From the NCBI GenBank assembly GCA_938045585.1, contig CALIAU010000011.1, positions 62,001-126,000 on the forward strand: DNA of 64,000 bases. Direction: 5' to 3'. A program made the translations under genes and the position numbers. This DNA comes from an uncultured Saprospiraceae bacterium (GTDB lineage Bacteria; Bacteroidota; Bacteroidia; Chitinophagales; Saprospiraceae). Of this stretch, positions 27,879 to 35,156 are shown piece by piece (the stretch's first letter is position 1; each line of letters begins with the position of its first letter). Below the pieces are notes generated by a model. The model was not told where the DNA came from. It saw only the letters and a list, made by a program, of their open reading frames with translations, and searched no databases.

Positions 27879-28278
27879 TTCAGTAATTTTTTTCTGTGAC
27901 GAACAAGCTATTGGAAAGCTTTCTTGATATGGCAACTTTAGGATAAGGATTGACTAGGCGTAATCGCTGCGCATGTTTGCTAAAGGTGTGCACCACAGGT
28001 AGTTTTTGTTAGTTTAGTTAATGTATCATTGGTTTATACCAATTCTCCTAAAAGGTAACAGAAAATAATTAATTTTTTTGATTTTGTGCTGCGCTATTAG
28101 GCTAAGACGGAAAGGAATGGGTACGAAAAACGAATAATTATCATATACTTACATGTTAAAGTAATATTTAATATGATCACTATGAATTAACAAGAAAAAT
28201 CTAGAAACCCGCATAGTGAGGATATAAACCTTAGCTGAATTATTTACCATATTTATATCTTGTACGCAAAGTGTATTC
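27879..28278. other. Divergent intergenic region
   Basis: 400 bases between divergent genes. No gene is visible; the only clear element is the ECF-type motif at 28036-28060 on the minus strand. The plus-strand side, before the GDPD gene, is AT-rich without a confident TANNTTTG promoter. Confidence 0.5.
28036..28060 (-). promoter_or_regulatory. ECF-type promoter motif, copy 2 (T9SS-CHAT operon)
   Basis: Minus strand: TGTTACCTTTT (28060-28050), nine bases, GGTAT (28040-28036), then AAACCAATGA. Apart from the 9-base spacer it matches the site before the sigma gene almost base for base, including the downstream CAATGA. It implies a leader of about 150 bases. Confidence 0.7.
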
Positions 28279-29118
28279 ATGAAACCCAATACAAAATTTC
28301 AAGTGCATGGACATCGCGGCTGCAGAGGATTATATCCTGAAAATACTATTACAGCATTTGAACATGCCCATAGTTTAGGCGTAGATGCCATAGAGTTGGA
28401 TATAGTAATATCTAAGGATAAGCAGGTGATAGTTTCGCACGAACCTTATTTCTCGCATAAATTCTCAACAGATCCTAAAGGGAAGCCAGTACGTAAATAC
28501 AACGAGCTCAAACACAATTTATATCAGATGACAGTGGAGGAAATTCAACGCTATGATGTAGGCCTACGTAGGCATCCTGATTTCCCAAAACAAAAATTAG
28601 TGGCAAGTTATAAACCCACCTTGGTGCAGGCAATTCGGCATATTGATTCTCTGCGAAAAAAGGAAGGTAAACAGCCTATGCATTACAGTATAGAAGTGAA
28701 ACGGAAGAAGCGATGGGATAATAGATTTGCTCCAGCTGCAAAAGAATATGCATCAATAGTACTAGCTACAATTAAAAAATTGCGGATAGCTAGTCGCATG
28801 AGTTTACTCTGTTTTGATATAGAATTTTTAGAAGAAGTGCATGCCCAGTCTCCTAAGATTGAACTGGTATATTTAGTAGATAATCTTCTTTCGGTAAGTA
28901 GAAATATGAATCGACTTAGCTTTACACCAGATGTCTACGGTCCCAAGTATAGTCTTGTAAACAAAAAAACAGTGGACTATTGCAATGCACATGGGATTGA
29001 CATTGTTTGCTGGACTGTAAATACTTTAAAAGACGCAAAAAGGCTAAGCCGCTTGGGAGTAAACGGGCTTACCTCAGATTATCCTGATAAATTAATTGAT
29101 TTTAGGTCTAAGAATTAA
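28279..29118 (+). CDS. Glycerophosphodiester phosphodiesterase
   Basis: 279 residues, with no signal peptide. The GDPD motifs are intact: HGHRGCRGLYPENTITAF with the catalytic His-Arg, AIELDIVISKDKQVIVSHEP (metal ligands Glu/Asp and catalytic His), EVKRK, and CWTVNT near the end. It hydrolyses glycerophosphodiesters to glycerol-3-phosphate and an alcohol, with Ca or Mg. Absence of a signal suggests a cytoplasmic enzyme. Monocistronic; the upstream intergenic region is shared with the T9SS-CHAT operon. Confidence 0.93.
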   Translation: MKPNTKFQVHGHRGCRGLYPENTITAFEHAHSLGVDAIELDIVISKDKQVIVSHEPYFSHKFSTDPKGKPVRKYNELKHNLYQMTVEEIQRYDVGLRRHPDFPKQKLVASYKPTLVQAIRHIDSLRKKEGKQPMHYSIEVKRKKRWDNRFAPAAKEYASIVLATIKKLRIASRMSLLCFDIEFLEEVHAQSPKIELVYLVDNLLSVSRNMNRLSFTPDVYGPKYSLVNKKTVDYCNAHGIDIVCWTVNTLKDAKRLSRLGVNGLTSDYPDKLIDFRSKN

Positions 29119-29192
29119 TCTCTGATCTTTGGAAGTCTATTCATTCTAATTTATATATTTATGTTTATCAAAATCAAAATGAAGGACAGATT

Positions 29193-29633
29193 ATGAAAAA
29201 ATTATTACTCAGCGTTGTTATATGTTTAAGTGCATTTAGTTTTTGTCAAGCTCAGGTGCAATTTGGAGGTGGTTTGCAATATCTAAAACCAAGCGGTGGA
29301 AGCTCTATAGGTATAGGAGCAACGGCAATTATTCCACTCAATGAAAATTTTGATATAAAACCTTCTTTTCATTATTTCTTTGAAGAATTTACTCTCTATG
29401 CAATTGATGCAGATGTACAGTACACAGGTCTCGTGCTCAACGAGTCAGTGCGATTAAATCCTTTCGCTGGTCTTAATCTTTTTGGAGGAGATCTTGATTC
29501 TACTCTAGGTATTAATTTGGGTCTATCTGTTATTGCGCCTATAAATGAAACTCTAGACTTGTATGTAGAACCAAAACTTATCCTGATATCAGATTTAGAT
29601 GGCTTTGCTATCAGTGCGGGTGTTTTATTTTAA
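29193..29633 (+). CDS. Small outer-membrane beta-barrel-like protein
   Basis: 146 residues with a clear signal peptide (MKKLLLSVVICLSAFSFCQAQ). The mature part alternates hydrophobic and polar residues, with Gly-rich turns (VQFGGGLQYLKPSG, YTGLVLNESVRLNPFAGLNLFGGDL), and ends in LDGFAISAGVLF with a terminal Phe, as in small OmpW/OmpA-like outer-membrane barrels. Function is unknown. It is followed directly by the structured repeat at 29664. Confidence 0.75.
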   Translation: MKKLLLSVVICLSAFSFCQAQVQFGGGLQYLKPSGGSSIGIGATAIIPLNENFDIKPSFHYFFEEFTLYAIDADVQYTGLVLNESVRLNPFAGLNLFGGDLDSTLGINLGLSVIAPINETLDLYVEPKLILISDLDGFAISAGVLF

Positions 29634-29663
29634 GCAGTTTGATATAAAAGCTTAGTATGATTT

Positions 29664-29750
29664 GGGCGTGCCCACTTTCAAGAAAGTGGTCGGGGCATTC
29701 AGGGGTTCCGCCTGCCTTCCGAGGAACGCAGGCAGGCCCCTCACGCGTGC
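29664..29750 (+). repeat. GGGCGTGCC-family structured intergenic element, copy A
   Basis: It begins GGGCGTGCC (29664-29672) and ends CCCTCACGCGTG. GCGTG near the start can pair with CACGC at 29742-29746. Inside are hairpin 1 (CCACTTTC/GAAAGTGG, 29672-29689), the shared GTCGGGG, and hairpin 2 (GCCTGCCT/AGGCAGGC, 29710-29737). It lies 30 bp past the stop of the gene at 29193. Copy B lies opposite it, with a spacer of about 220 bp (29751-29971) that shows no gene. Confidence 0.85.
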
Positions 29751-29971
29751 GTATCAAGAAAATCACCTTAAGGCTTGTCCATCCTTGTTACGTTTCATAT
29801 AGTTTGTAACTACATGTTTATATCTATACGCTTTACACACTGCGTAAAAGGGAAGATGTAAATGAATGAAGCAGGAGCATGTAGCTATATGTGACGGATC
29901 GTTTAAACGTTGCAAACCGTGATGCCGCGGAACCAGGAAACCGTGAACCCGGAAGCACGAAGTGCTTACCC

Positions 29972-30084
29972 GCGTGAGGGGCCTTCCTGCTTAAGCACGT
30001 AGGCAAGTGGGAACAGTCCGAAGGAGTCCGTAGGACCGAGCTGTGGACGACCCGACCTCTTTTCCATGAAAAGAGGGCACGCCC
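29972..30084 (-). repeat. GGGCGTGCC-family structured intergenic element, copy B
   Basis: Reverse orientation to copy A. On the minus strand it begins GGGCGTGCC at the stop codon of the gene at 30084 (the G of TAG is the first base of the run) and ends CCCCTCACGCG (29972 side). Hairpin 1 is CCTCTTTTC/GAAAAGAGG, followed by GTCGGGT and a GGTCCTACGGAC hairpin. The stems differ in sequence from copy A but keep pairing. Confidence 0.85.
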
Positions 30085-30677
30085 TAGGCTTTATTACAAT
30101 TAATGATCGGCGACATATTATCAATCAAGACATTACCTTTTTGCCTCCTCTTGATGTAGCTTGCTTCTATGTGTATATATCTAGCCTGGTCCTTAGCATA
30201 AAACTGTATAGGGTAGTTGCGCCATTCTGGATGTTCAATTAGTTCAGTTTCATGTATAAGTTGGCTCGTAGAACATTTTTCATCGCCTATATATATTTTA
30301 AGTTTGATGGCGCCATTGTATCCTGCATAGGTTTTAGAGTGTGCAAGATCGATACTAAAATTATAGCAGAGGCCAGCCTCCAAGTCTTCCGTAAGTCGAG
30401 CAGAAATACTTTCATAGGAACCATCCTCTCTTGTAATAAGTCCCACAAAGGTATCTCCCTCGGTAGGTTCATTGTACACCCCCCAATAGCCTGGAAAGAT
30501 ATCCGGCGTTGTATATGGCGCACAGGGAATCCATCCCTGGGGAGTGGTCGCATCTGCTGGTTGGTCTTCAAATGAAGGGTTCTGCAAAAAGACCTGTGCA
30601 TCTGCTGAATAAATAAAAATTAAGGAAAATATACATATTAGGAAAAGCGATATATATCCTTTTTTTACATTTGCCAT
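30084..30677 (-). CDS. Secreted jelly-roll-like protein of unknown function
   Basis: 197 residues with a signal peptide (FIYSADAQ). The mature start FLQNPSFEDQPADATTPQGW, followed by beta-rich sequence (YNFSIDLAHSKTYAGYNGAIKLKIYIG, YIHIEASYIKRR, NVLIDNMSPI), is typical of the carbohydrate-binding-like domain found in Bacteroidota gliding-associated surface proteins. No sorting domain follows, so it may be periplasmic or secreted by another route. Only 13 bases separate its ATG from the start of ftsX on the other strand. Confidence 0.75.
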   Translation of the reverse strand: MANVKKGYISLFLICIFSLIFIYSADAQVFLQNPSFEDQPADATTPQGWIPCAPYTTPDIFPGYWGVYNEPTEGDTFVGLITREDGSYESISARLTEDLEAGLCYNFSIDLAHSKTYAGYNGAIKLKIYIGDEKCSTSQLIHETELIEHPEWRNYPIQFYAKDQARYIHIEASYIKRRQKGNVLIDNMSPIINCNKA

Positions 30678-30690
30678 ATAAATTGAAGCT

Positions 30691-31539
30691 TTGGAGTATA
30701 AAAGTAAGGGTAATCATTTTTATGTCATACTTTCTACAAGTATAGTCTTGTTCTTTTTGGGCTTATTTCTCCTTGTTCTATTGCATTCGCAGCATTTGGT
30801 AGATATTTTGAAGGAAAAAGCCATCCATGTGGTTGAATTAAAGCAAAATATCACGGAGGCCGAGAAAGAAGGGATACGGACTTTTCTAACAGCACAGGAG
30901 TATGTTATTCCAAATAGTGTGCAATTAATAGCCAAAGAAGAGGCATATAATAGTCTAGAGCTTACTGAAGATAGTAAGGTCTTGAGTGGTGGGATGAACC
31001 CCTTTTCAGATGTGCTGTCTTACCAGCTCCTGTCTACTTTTACAGAAAGAGAGAGTCTGCAGCAGAATATTGAAAGCATGGCAGGTGTAGAACAGCATTA
31101 CTCACAGAATATCTTTTATGAGCAGATTAAGACAAATTTACTCCGTGTAGGCTGGGTATTACTTCTTCTTGCACTCATTTTTGGTGTGCTAGCCTTTGCG
31201 CTCGTCTATAGTACCTTAAATCTTCAATTGTATTCTGATCGATTTGAGATTAAGACAATGGAACTGGTAGGTGCTGAGGACGAATTTATTATCAAGCCAT
31301 ATATCGCGCAGTCTTTGCGTGTGGGCTTTTTATCTAGTTTGATAGCCTCTATACTCCTTATTATCTTTTACTTCCTGACTGGGATTAGTTCTGGATTTTT
31401 TGCGGAGATACTTCAATTTCAATGGATTTTGCTGACTATCGTTGCCATCAGTCTAGTAGCCATGTTATTCCTAAGCATGACGAATCGATATTTGATTAAA
31501 CGGTATTTGTCGAAGCAAATGAGAGATTTATATAATTAA
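30691..31539 (+). CDS. ftsX: Cell division ABC transporter permease FtsX
   Basis: 282 residues: an N-terminal TM helix (ILSTSIVLFFLGLFLLVLL), a periplasmic domain of about 130 residues, then three TM helices with the FtsX-type loop (IKTMELVGAEDEFIIKPYIAQS). With FtsE it activates peptidoglycan hydrolases at the septum; ftsE is not in this window. The start is TTG at 30691; no ATG or GTG in frame would keep the first helix. It heads the ftsX-DUF3098-uppP-truB cluster that is common in Bacteroidota. Confidence 0.92.
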   Translation: MEYKSKGNHFYVILSTSIVLFFLGLFLLVLLHSQHLVDILKEKAIHVVELKQNITEAEKEGIRTFLTAQEYVIPNSVQLIAKEEAYNSLELTEDSKVLSGGMNPFSDVLSYQLLSTFTERESLQQNIESMAGVEQHYSQNIFYEQIKTNLLRVGWVLLLLALIFGVLAFALVYSTLNLQLYSDRFEIKTMELVGAEDEFIIKPYIAQSLRVGFLSSLIASILLIIFYFLTGISSGFFAEILQFQWILLTIVAISLVAMLFLSMTNRYLIKRYLSKQMRDLYN

Positions 31540-31599
31540 TAGCTGTATTGAAAGTAGTTTGCAGGAAATACAATACCTTAGAGTAAACTTATCTCGGAT

Positions 31600-31926
31600 A
31601 TGAGTAAGAAAAATAAAAAGAAAAAAGTAGTAGTCAGCACGAGCAATAAGCCAAATATTGCTCCAGCAGTATCCAAAAAGAGGAAGGCTGCTTCTGCTAC
31701 GAAAACAATGCAACAGGATTTTGTCTTCAATAAAGACAATTACACCTTCGTTTTTATTGGCTTAGGCTTAATTGCTTTAGGCATGGTACTTATGATGGGA
31801 GGCAGTATGCCAGATCCGAATGTATGGGACGAAAGTTTGATCTATAGCACACGAAGAACGCTAATCGCACCTATCATTATACTAGCAGGTCTTGCTGTAG
31901 AAGTATACGCGATATTTAAGAAATAA
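31600..31926 (+). CDS. DUF3098 membrane protein
   Basis: 108 residues. A basic N-terminal tail (KKNKKKKVVVS) is followed by a DUF3098 domain with two TM helices (FVFIGLGLIALGMVLMMGG and APIIILAGLAVEVYAIF) separated by SMPDPNVWDESLIYSTRR. Function is unknown; the family is almost always found between ftsX and uppP in Bacteroidota, as here (4 bases before uppP). Confidence 0.9.
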   Translation: MSKKNKKKKVVVSTSNKPNIAPAVSKKRKAASATKTMQQDFVFNKDNYTFVFIGLGLIALGMVLMMGGSMPDPNVWDESLIYSTRRTLIAPIIILAGLAVEVYAIFKK

Positions 31927-31930
31927 TTAG

Positions 31931-32731
31931 ATGGTATCTGAATTATTTGAAGCCATTGTCCTTGGAGTCATCCAAGGATTAACTGAATTTTTACCAGTCA
32001 GTAGTAGTGGTCATCTCGAACTAGGAAAAGTAATCTTAGGAGATGATAGTTTGTCTGAGCAAAGTATGCTTATGACGGTAAGTTTACATGCTGCGACTGC
32101 ACTGAGTACTATGGTCTTCTTCCGGAAAGAAATCAGCGCAATTTTTTTAGGTGTATTTAACAAAGAAGGAGTAGAGCAGAGGAATTATGTATTGAAAATT
32201 ATTTTATCCATGATCCCAGCAGTCTGCATTGGACTCTTTTTTGAGGAGTTTATTGAATCTTTGTTTTCAAGAAATATCTTACTTGTAGGATTGATGTTAT
32301 TTGTGACAGGAGCAATCTTATTTATTGCAGATAAAACAAAACGCACAGAAAGAAAGGTAGGCTTTAAAGATGCCCTTCTAATCGGTATTGCCCAAGCCAT
32401 TGCCATACTCCCTGGAATATCAAGATCAGGAGCGACCATTTCTACCTCCGTTATTTTGGGTATCGATAGAGAGGCTTCTGCTCGGTTTTCTTTTTTAATG
32501 GTGATTCCATTAATATTTGGTAAAATGGCCAAAGATGTATTAGACGGTTCGTATAGCACTGCTGACGCAAGTGGCATTCCACTTATCTGTGGTTTCATTG
32601 CAGCTTTTATCACAGGTATTCTGGCCTGTAAATTGATGATTGATATTGTGAAGCGCAGCAAGCTTGCATACTTTTCTTATTACTGCTTTGTAGTTGGTGG
32701 AATTGCAATAGCTTATCACCTCTTCTCTTAA
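31931..32731 (+). CDS. uppP: Undecaprenyl-diphosphatase
   Basis: 266-residue polytopic inner-membrane protein. The two family motifs are intact: GVIQGLTEFLPVSSSGHLEL at the N-terminus and ILPGISRSGATISTS in the second half. It dephosphorylates undecaprenyl diphosphate to recycle the lipid carrier for peptidoglycan and other wall polymers, and in excess gives bacitracin resistance. Its stop codon overlaps the truB start by one base. Confidence 0.96.
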   Translation: MVSELFEAIVLGVIQGLTEFLPVSSSGHLELGKVILGDDSLSEQSMLMTVSLHAATALSTMVFFRKEISAIFLGVFNKEGVEQRNYVLKIILSMIPAVCIGLFFEEFIESLFSRNILLVGLMLFVTGAILFIADKTKRTERKVGFKDALLIGIAQAIAILPGISRSGATISTSVILGIDREASARFSFLMVIPLIFGKMAKDVLDGSYSTADASGIPLICGFIAAFITGILACKLMIDIVKRSKLAYFSYYCFVVGGIAIAYHLFS

Positions 32732-33456
32732 TGATTGAAACGATTCTTTCAAAACACACGATAGGAACTGAGATTGACTTTCAGGCGGGTTGTATGATCT
32801 TAGTGGATAAACCACTGGAATGGACCTCCTTTGATGCAGTCAACAAATTACGCTATCAGGTGAGTAGGAAGGTAGGTGTAAAACGTGTTAAGGTAGGGCA
32901 TGCAGGTACACTGGATCCCTTAGCGACAGGACTACTATTAATTTGCACAGGCAAATACACGAAGAAGTTAGCAGACTTACAGGTGAAAGATAAGTCCTAC
33001 TCCTGTGTGGTGCGTTTAGGTGCCACTACGGCTTCTTATGATGCCGAACATCCTGAAGAGAATATTATGGACCCCTCGATGATCGATCTGAGCCGATTAG
33101 ATCAGGTCATAGATAAGTTTGTTGGAAATATCAATCAGATGCCGCCCATGTTTTCAGCATTAAAGAAGGATGGAAAAAAACTATACAAGTTAGCACGTAA
33201 GGGGATAGAGGTAGAGCGCCCAGCTAGACCCATTGTCATTCATCATATTAAAAAGGAAAAATTAGAAGGTCAAGATCTGTATTTAGACGTTTTGTGTGGT
33301 AAAGGCACCTATATACGCTCCTTAGCCCATGATATTGGCCAAGAATTAGGCTGCGGTGGCTATTTAAAGGCTCTGCGACGCACGACAATTGATACATTCA
33401 ATGTGGAAGATGCATTATCAATAGAGGAAATAGTTAATTATCTTGCAGCGTTTTAA
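32731..33456 (+). CDS. truB: tRNA pseudouridine(55) synthase
   Basis: 241 residues. Catalytic motif GHAGTLDPLATGLLLICTG (Asp at about residue 57), YSCVVRLGATTASYDAEH, the motif MPPMFSALKKDGKKLYKLAR and KGTYIRSLAHDIGQELG. It isomerises U55 in the T-loop of tRNAs. It lacks the extra C-terminal PUA part seen in E. coli, as is usual for short bacterial TruB. Translation is coupled to uppP (1-base overlap). Confidence 0.96.
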   Translation: MIETILSKHTIGTEIDFQAGCMILVDKPLEWTSFDAVNKLRYQVSRKVGVKRVKVGHAGTLDPLATGLLLICTGKYTKKLADLQVKDKSYSCVVRLGATTASYDAEHPEENIMDPSMIDLSRLDQVIDKFVGNINQMPPMFSALKKDGKKLYKLARKGIEVERPARPIVIHHIKKEKLEGQDLYLDVLCGKGTYIRSLAHDIGQELGCGGYLKALRRTTIDTFNVEDALSIEEIVNYLAAF

Positions 33457-33507
33457 TATCAGCTATTTCCTAGAGCTGAATATTGATTTCATTAAACTAG
33501 ACCAGAC

Positions 33508-34416
33508 GTGTCCATAAAGTTAGAGAACATAACAAAACTATACGGTACCCAAAAAGCACTTGATTCTGTTAGTTTTGAGGCGAATAAAGGCGAAATTATT
33601 GCCTTGCTAGGGCCTAATGGTGCTGGGAAGAGCACTACGATGAAGATTATCTCATCGTTTCTGCCTGCCGACGAAGGTTTAGTAGAGGTCTGTGGCTTAG
33701 ATGTCAAAACCCAGGACATGGAGATTAAGAAAAAGTTGGGTTACCTACCTGAAAGCAATCCGCTTTATTTTCAAATGTATGTAAAGGAGTATCTCAACTT
33801 CGTTGCAGATATCCATAAGTTGGATCAGAAGTCTACGCGCATCAAGGATGTGATAGAACGAGTAGGATTAGGACTGGAGCAAAATAAAAAGATAGGAGCA
33901 CTGTCAAAGGGATACAAACAGCGTGTGGGCATTGCACAATCGATATTGCATGATCCGGAGGTACTTATCTTGGACGAACCCACCTCAGGATTAGATCCGA
34001 ATCAATTAGTAGAGATACGTAGTTTAATACACAGTCTAGGTAAAGAAAAAACGGTTATTCTATCTACCCATATTATGCAGGAAGTAGAGGCGATTTGTGA
34101 TAGGATAATAGTTATAGATAGAGGTAGAATTGTTGCGGATGACAAAACAGAGCGTTTAGTCAGTGCAGATAAGACAGATGATATTATCCATTTGGAACTT
34201 ATAAAAAACCTAAATGAAGATGTGCTGAATGCACTGGTAGGTGTGCATAAGACGATACGTGAAGGCAACAATGTATACAAACTTTTTGTGTCCAAAGAAA
34301 CAGATATGCGACCCGCGCTTTTTGACCTAGTCGTCAAAGAAGGGAATAAAATATTAGAAATGCGTAGAGAGAAAATAGCAGTAGAAGATGTTTTCCAAAA
34401 ACTGACAAAAGAATAG
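33508..34416 (+). CDS. gldA: Gliding motility ABC transporter ATP-binding subunit GldA
   Basis: 302 residues, GTG start at 33508. Walker A GPNGAGKSTTMK, signature LSKGYKQRVGIAQ, Walker B VLILDEPTSGLDPNQ and the H-loop LSTHIMQEV. It stands directly before gldF (5 bp) and gldG, the conserved gldA-gldF-gldG set. In Flavobacterium johnsoniae these genes are needed for gliding; in other Bacteroidota they occur without motility, so motility here is not proven. The substrate is unknown. Confidence 0.92.
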   Translation: MSIKLENITKLYGTQKALDSVSFEANKGEIIALLGPNGAGKSTTMKIISSFLPADEGLVEVCGLDVKTQDMEIKKKLGYLPESNPLYFQMYVKEYLNFVADIHKLDQKSTRIKDVIERVGLGLEQNKKIGALSKGYKQRVGIAQSILHDPEVLILDEPTSGLDPNQLVEIRSLIHSLGKEKTVILSTHIMQEVEAICDRIIVIDRGRIVADDKTERLVSADKTDDIIHLELIKNLNEDVLNALVGVHKTIREGNNVYKLFVSKETDMRPALFDLVVKEGNKILEMRREKIAVEDVFQKLTKE

Positions 34417-34421
34417 GGAAA

Positions 34422-35156
34422 ATGAAGAGCATCTTTTTTAAAGAAATACACAGTTTTTTTAGCTCGATTATGGGCTACCTCAGTATTGCCATCTTTTTGG
34501 TAGTAATAGGTTTGTTCTCTTGGGTGTTTACAGATACCTCCATATTGGATGGCAGGTATGCGAATCTAGACCAATTGTTTTCGATGGCACCCTTTGTGTT
34601 TATGTTCTTGATTCCAGCGATTACCATGCGGACCTTTGCGGAAGAAAAGCAAAACGGAACCTTAGAATTTTTATATACCAAGCCAATATCAGAATGGCAT
34701 ATTATACTCGGCAAATACTTTGCCTGTCTAGTCTTGGTTTTCTTTTCCTTATTACCAACAGTCTTATATTATTATACAGTACATCAATTAGGAAGTCCGG
34801 TAGGAAATATAGATTCGGGGGCAACACTTGGTTCATACATCGGTTTGTTTTTTCTAGCTGCAGTATTTACCGCTATAGGGTTTTTTGCTTCCTCCTTAAG
34901 TACAAATCAGATTGTATCCTTTATAATGGCGGTCTTCTTTTGCTTCTTCATGTACCTTGCATTTCAGTATCTGAGTAAGCTGCCTATTTTCTTTGGCAAG
35001 ACAGATAGTATCGTACGGGAGATAGGAGTTAATAATCATTATCTCTCTATGAGTAAGGGCAAAATTGATACGAGAGATATGGTATACTTTTTAAGTGTGA
35101 TAGGCTTCTTTATCTATCTAACACATGTTTCATTGAGTAAACGTAAGTGGGCATGA
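34422..35156 (+). CDS. gldF: Gliding motility ABC transporter permease GldF
   Basis: 244 residues, six predicted membrane segments, ABC-2 type. The N-terminal (MKSIFFKEIHSFFSSIMGYL) and internal (TMRTFAEEKQNGTLEFLYTKPIS) sequences are family hallmarks. It overlaps gldG by 10 bases, which suggests translational coupling. Confidence 0.92.
   Translation: MKSIFFKEIHSFFSSIMGYLSIAIFLVVIGLFSWVFTDTSILDGRYANLDQLFSMAPFVFMFLIPAITMRTFAEEKQNGTLEFLYTKPISEWHIILGKYFACLVLVFFSLLPTVLYYYTVHQLGSPVGNIDSGATLGSYIGLFFLAAVFTAIGFFASSLSTNQIVSFIMAVFFCFFMYLAFQYLSKLPIFFGKTDSIVREIGVNNHYLSMSKGKIDTRDMVYFLSVIGFFIYLTHVSLSKRKWA

Noticed and set aside
33457-33492. Imperfect inverted repeat between truB and gldA
   Set aside because: Stem broken by a bulge and no T run; cannot be told from chance.
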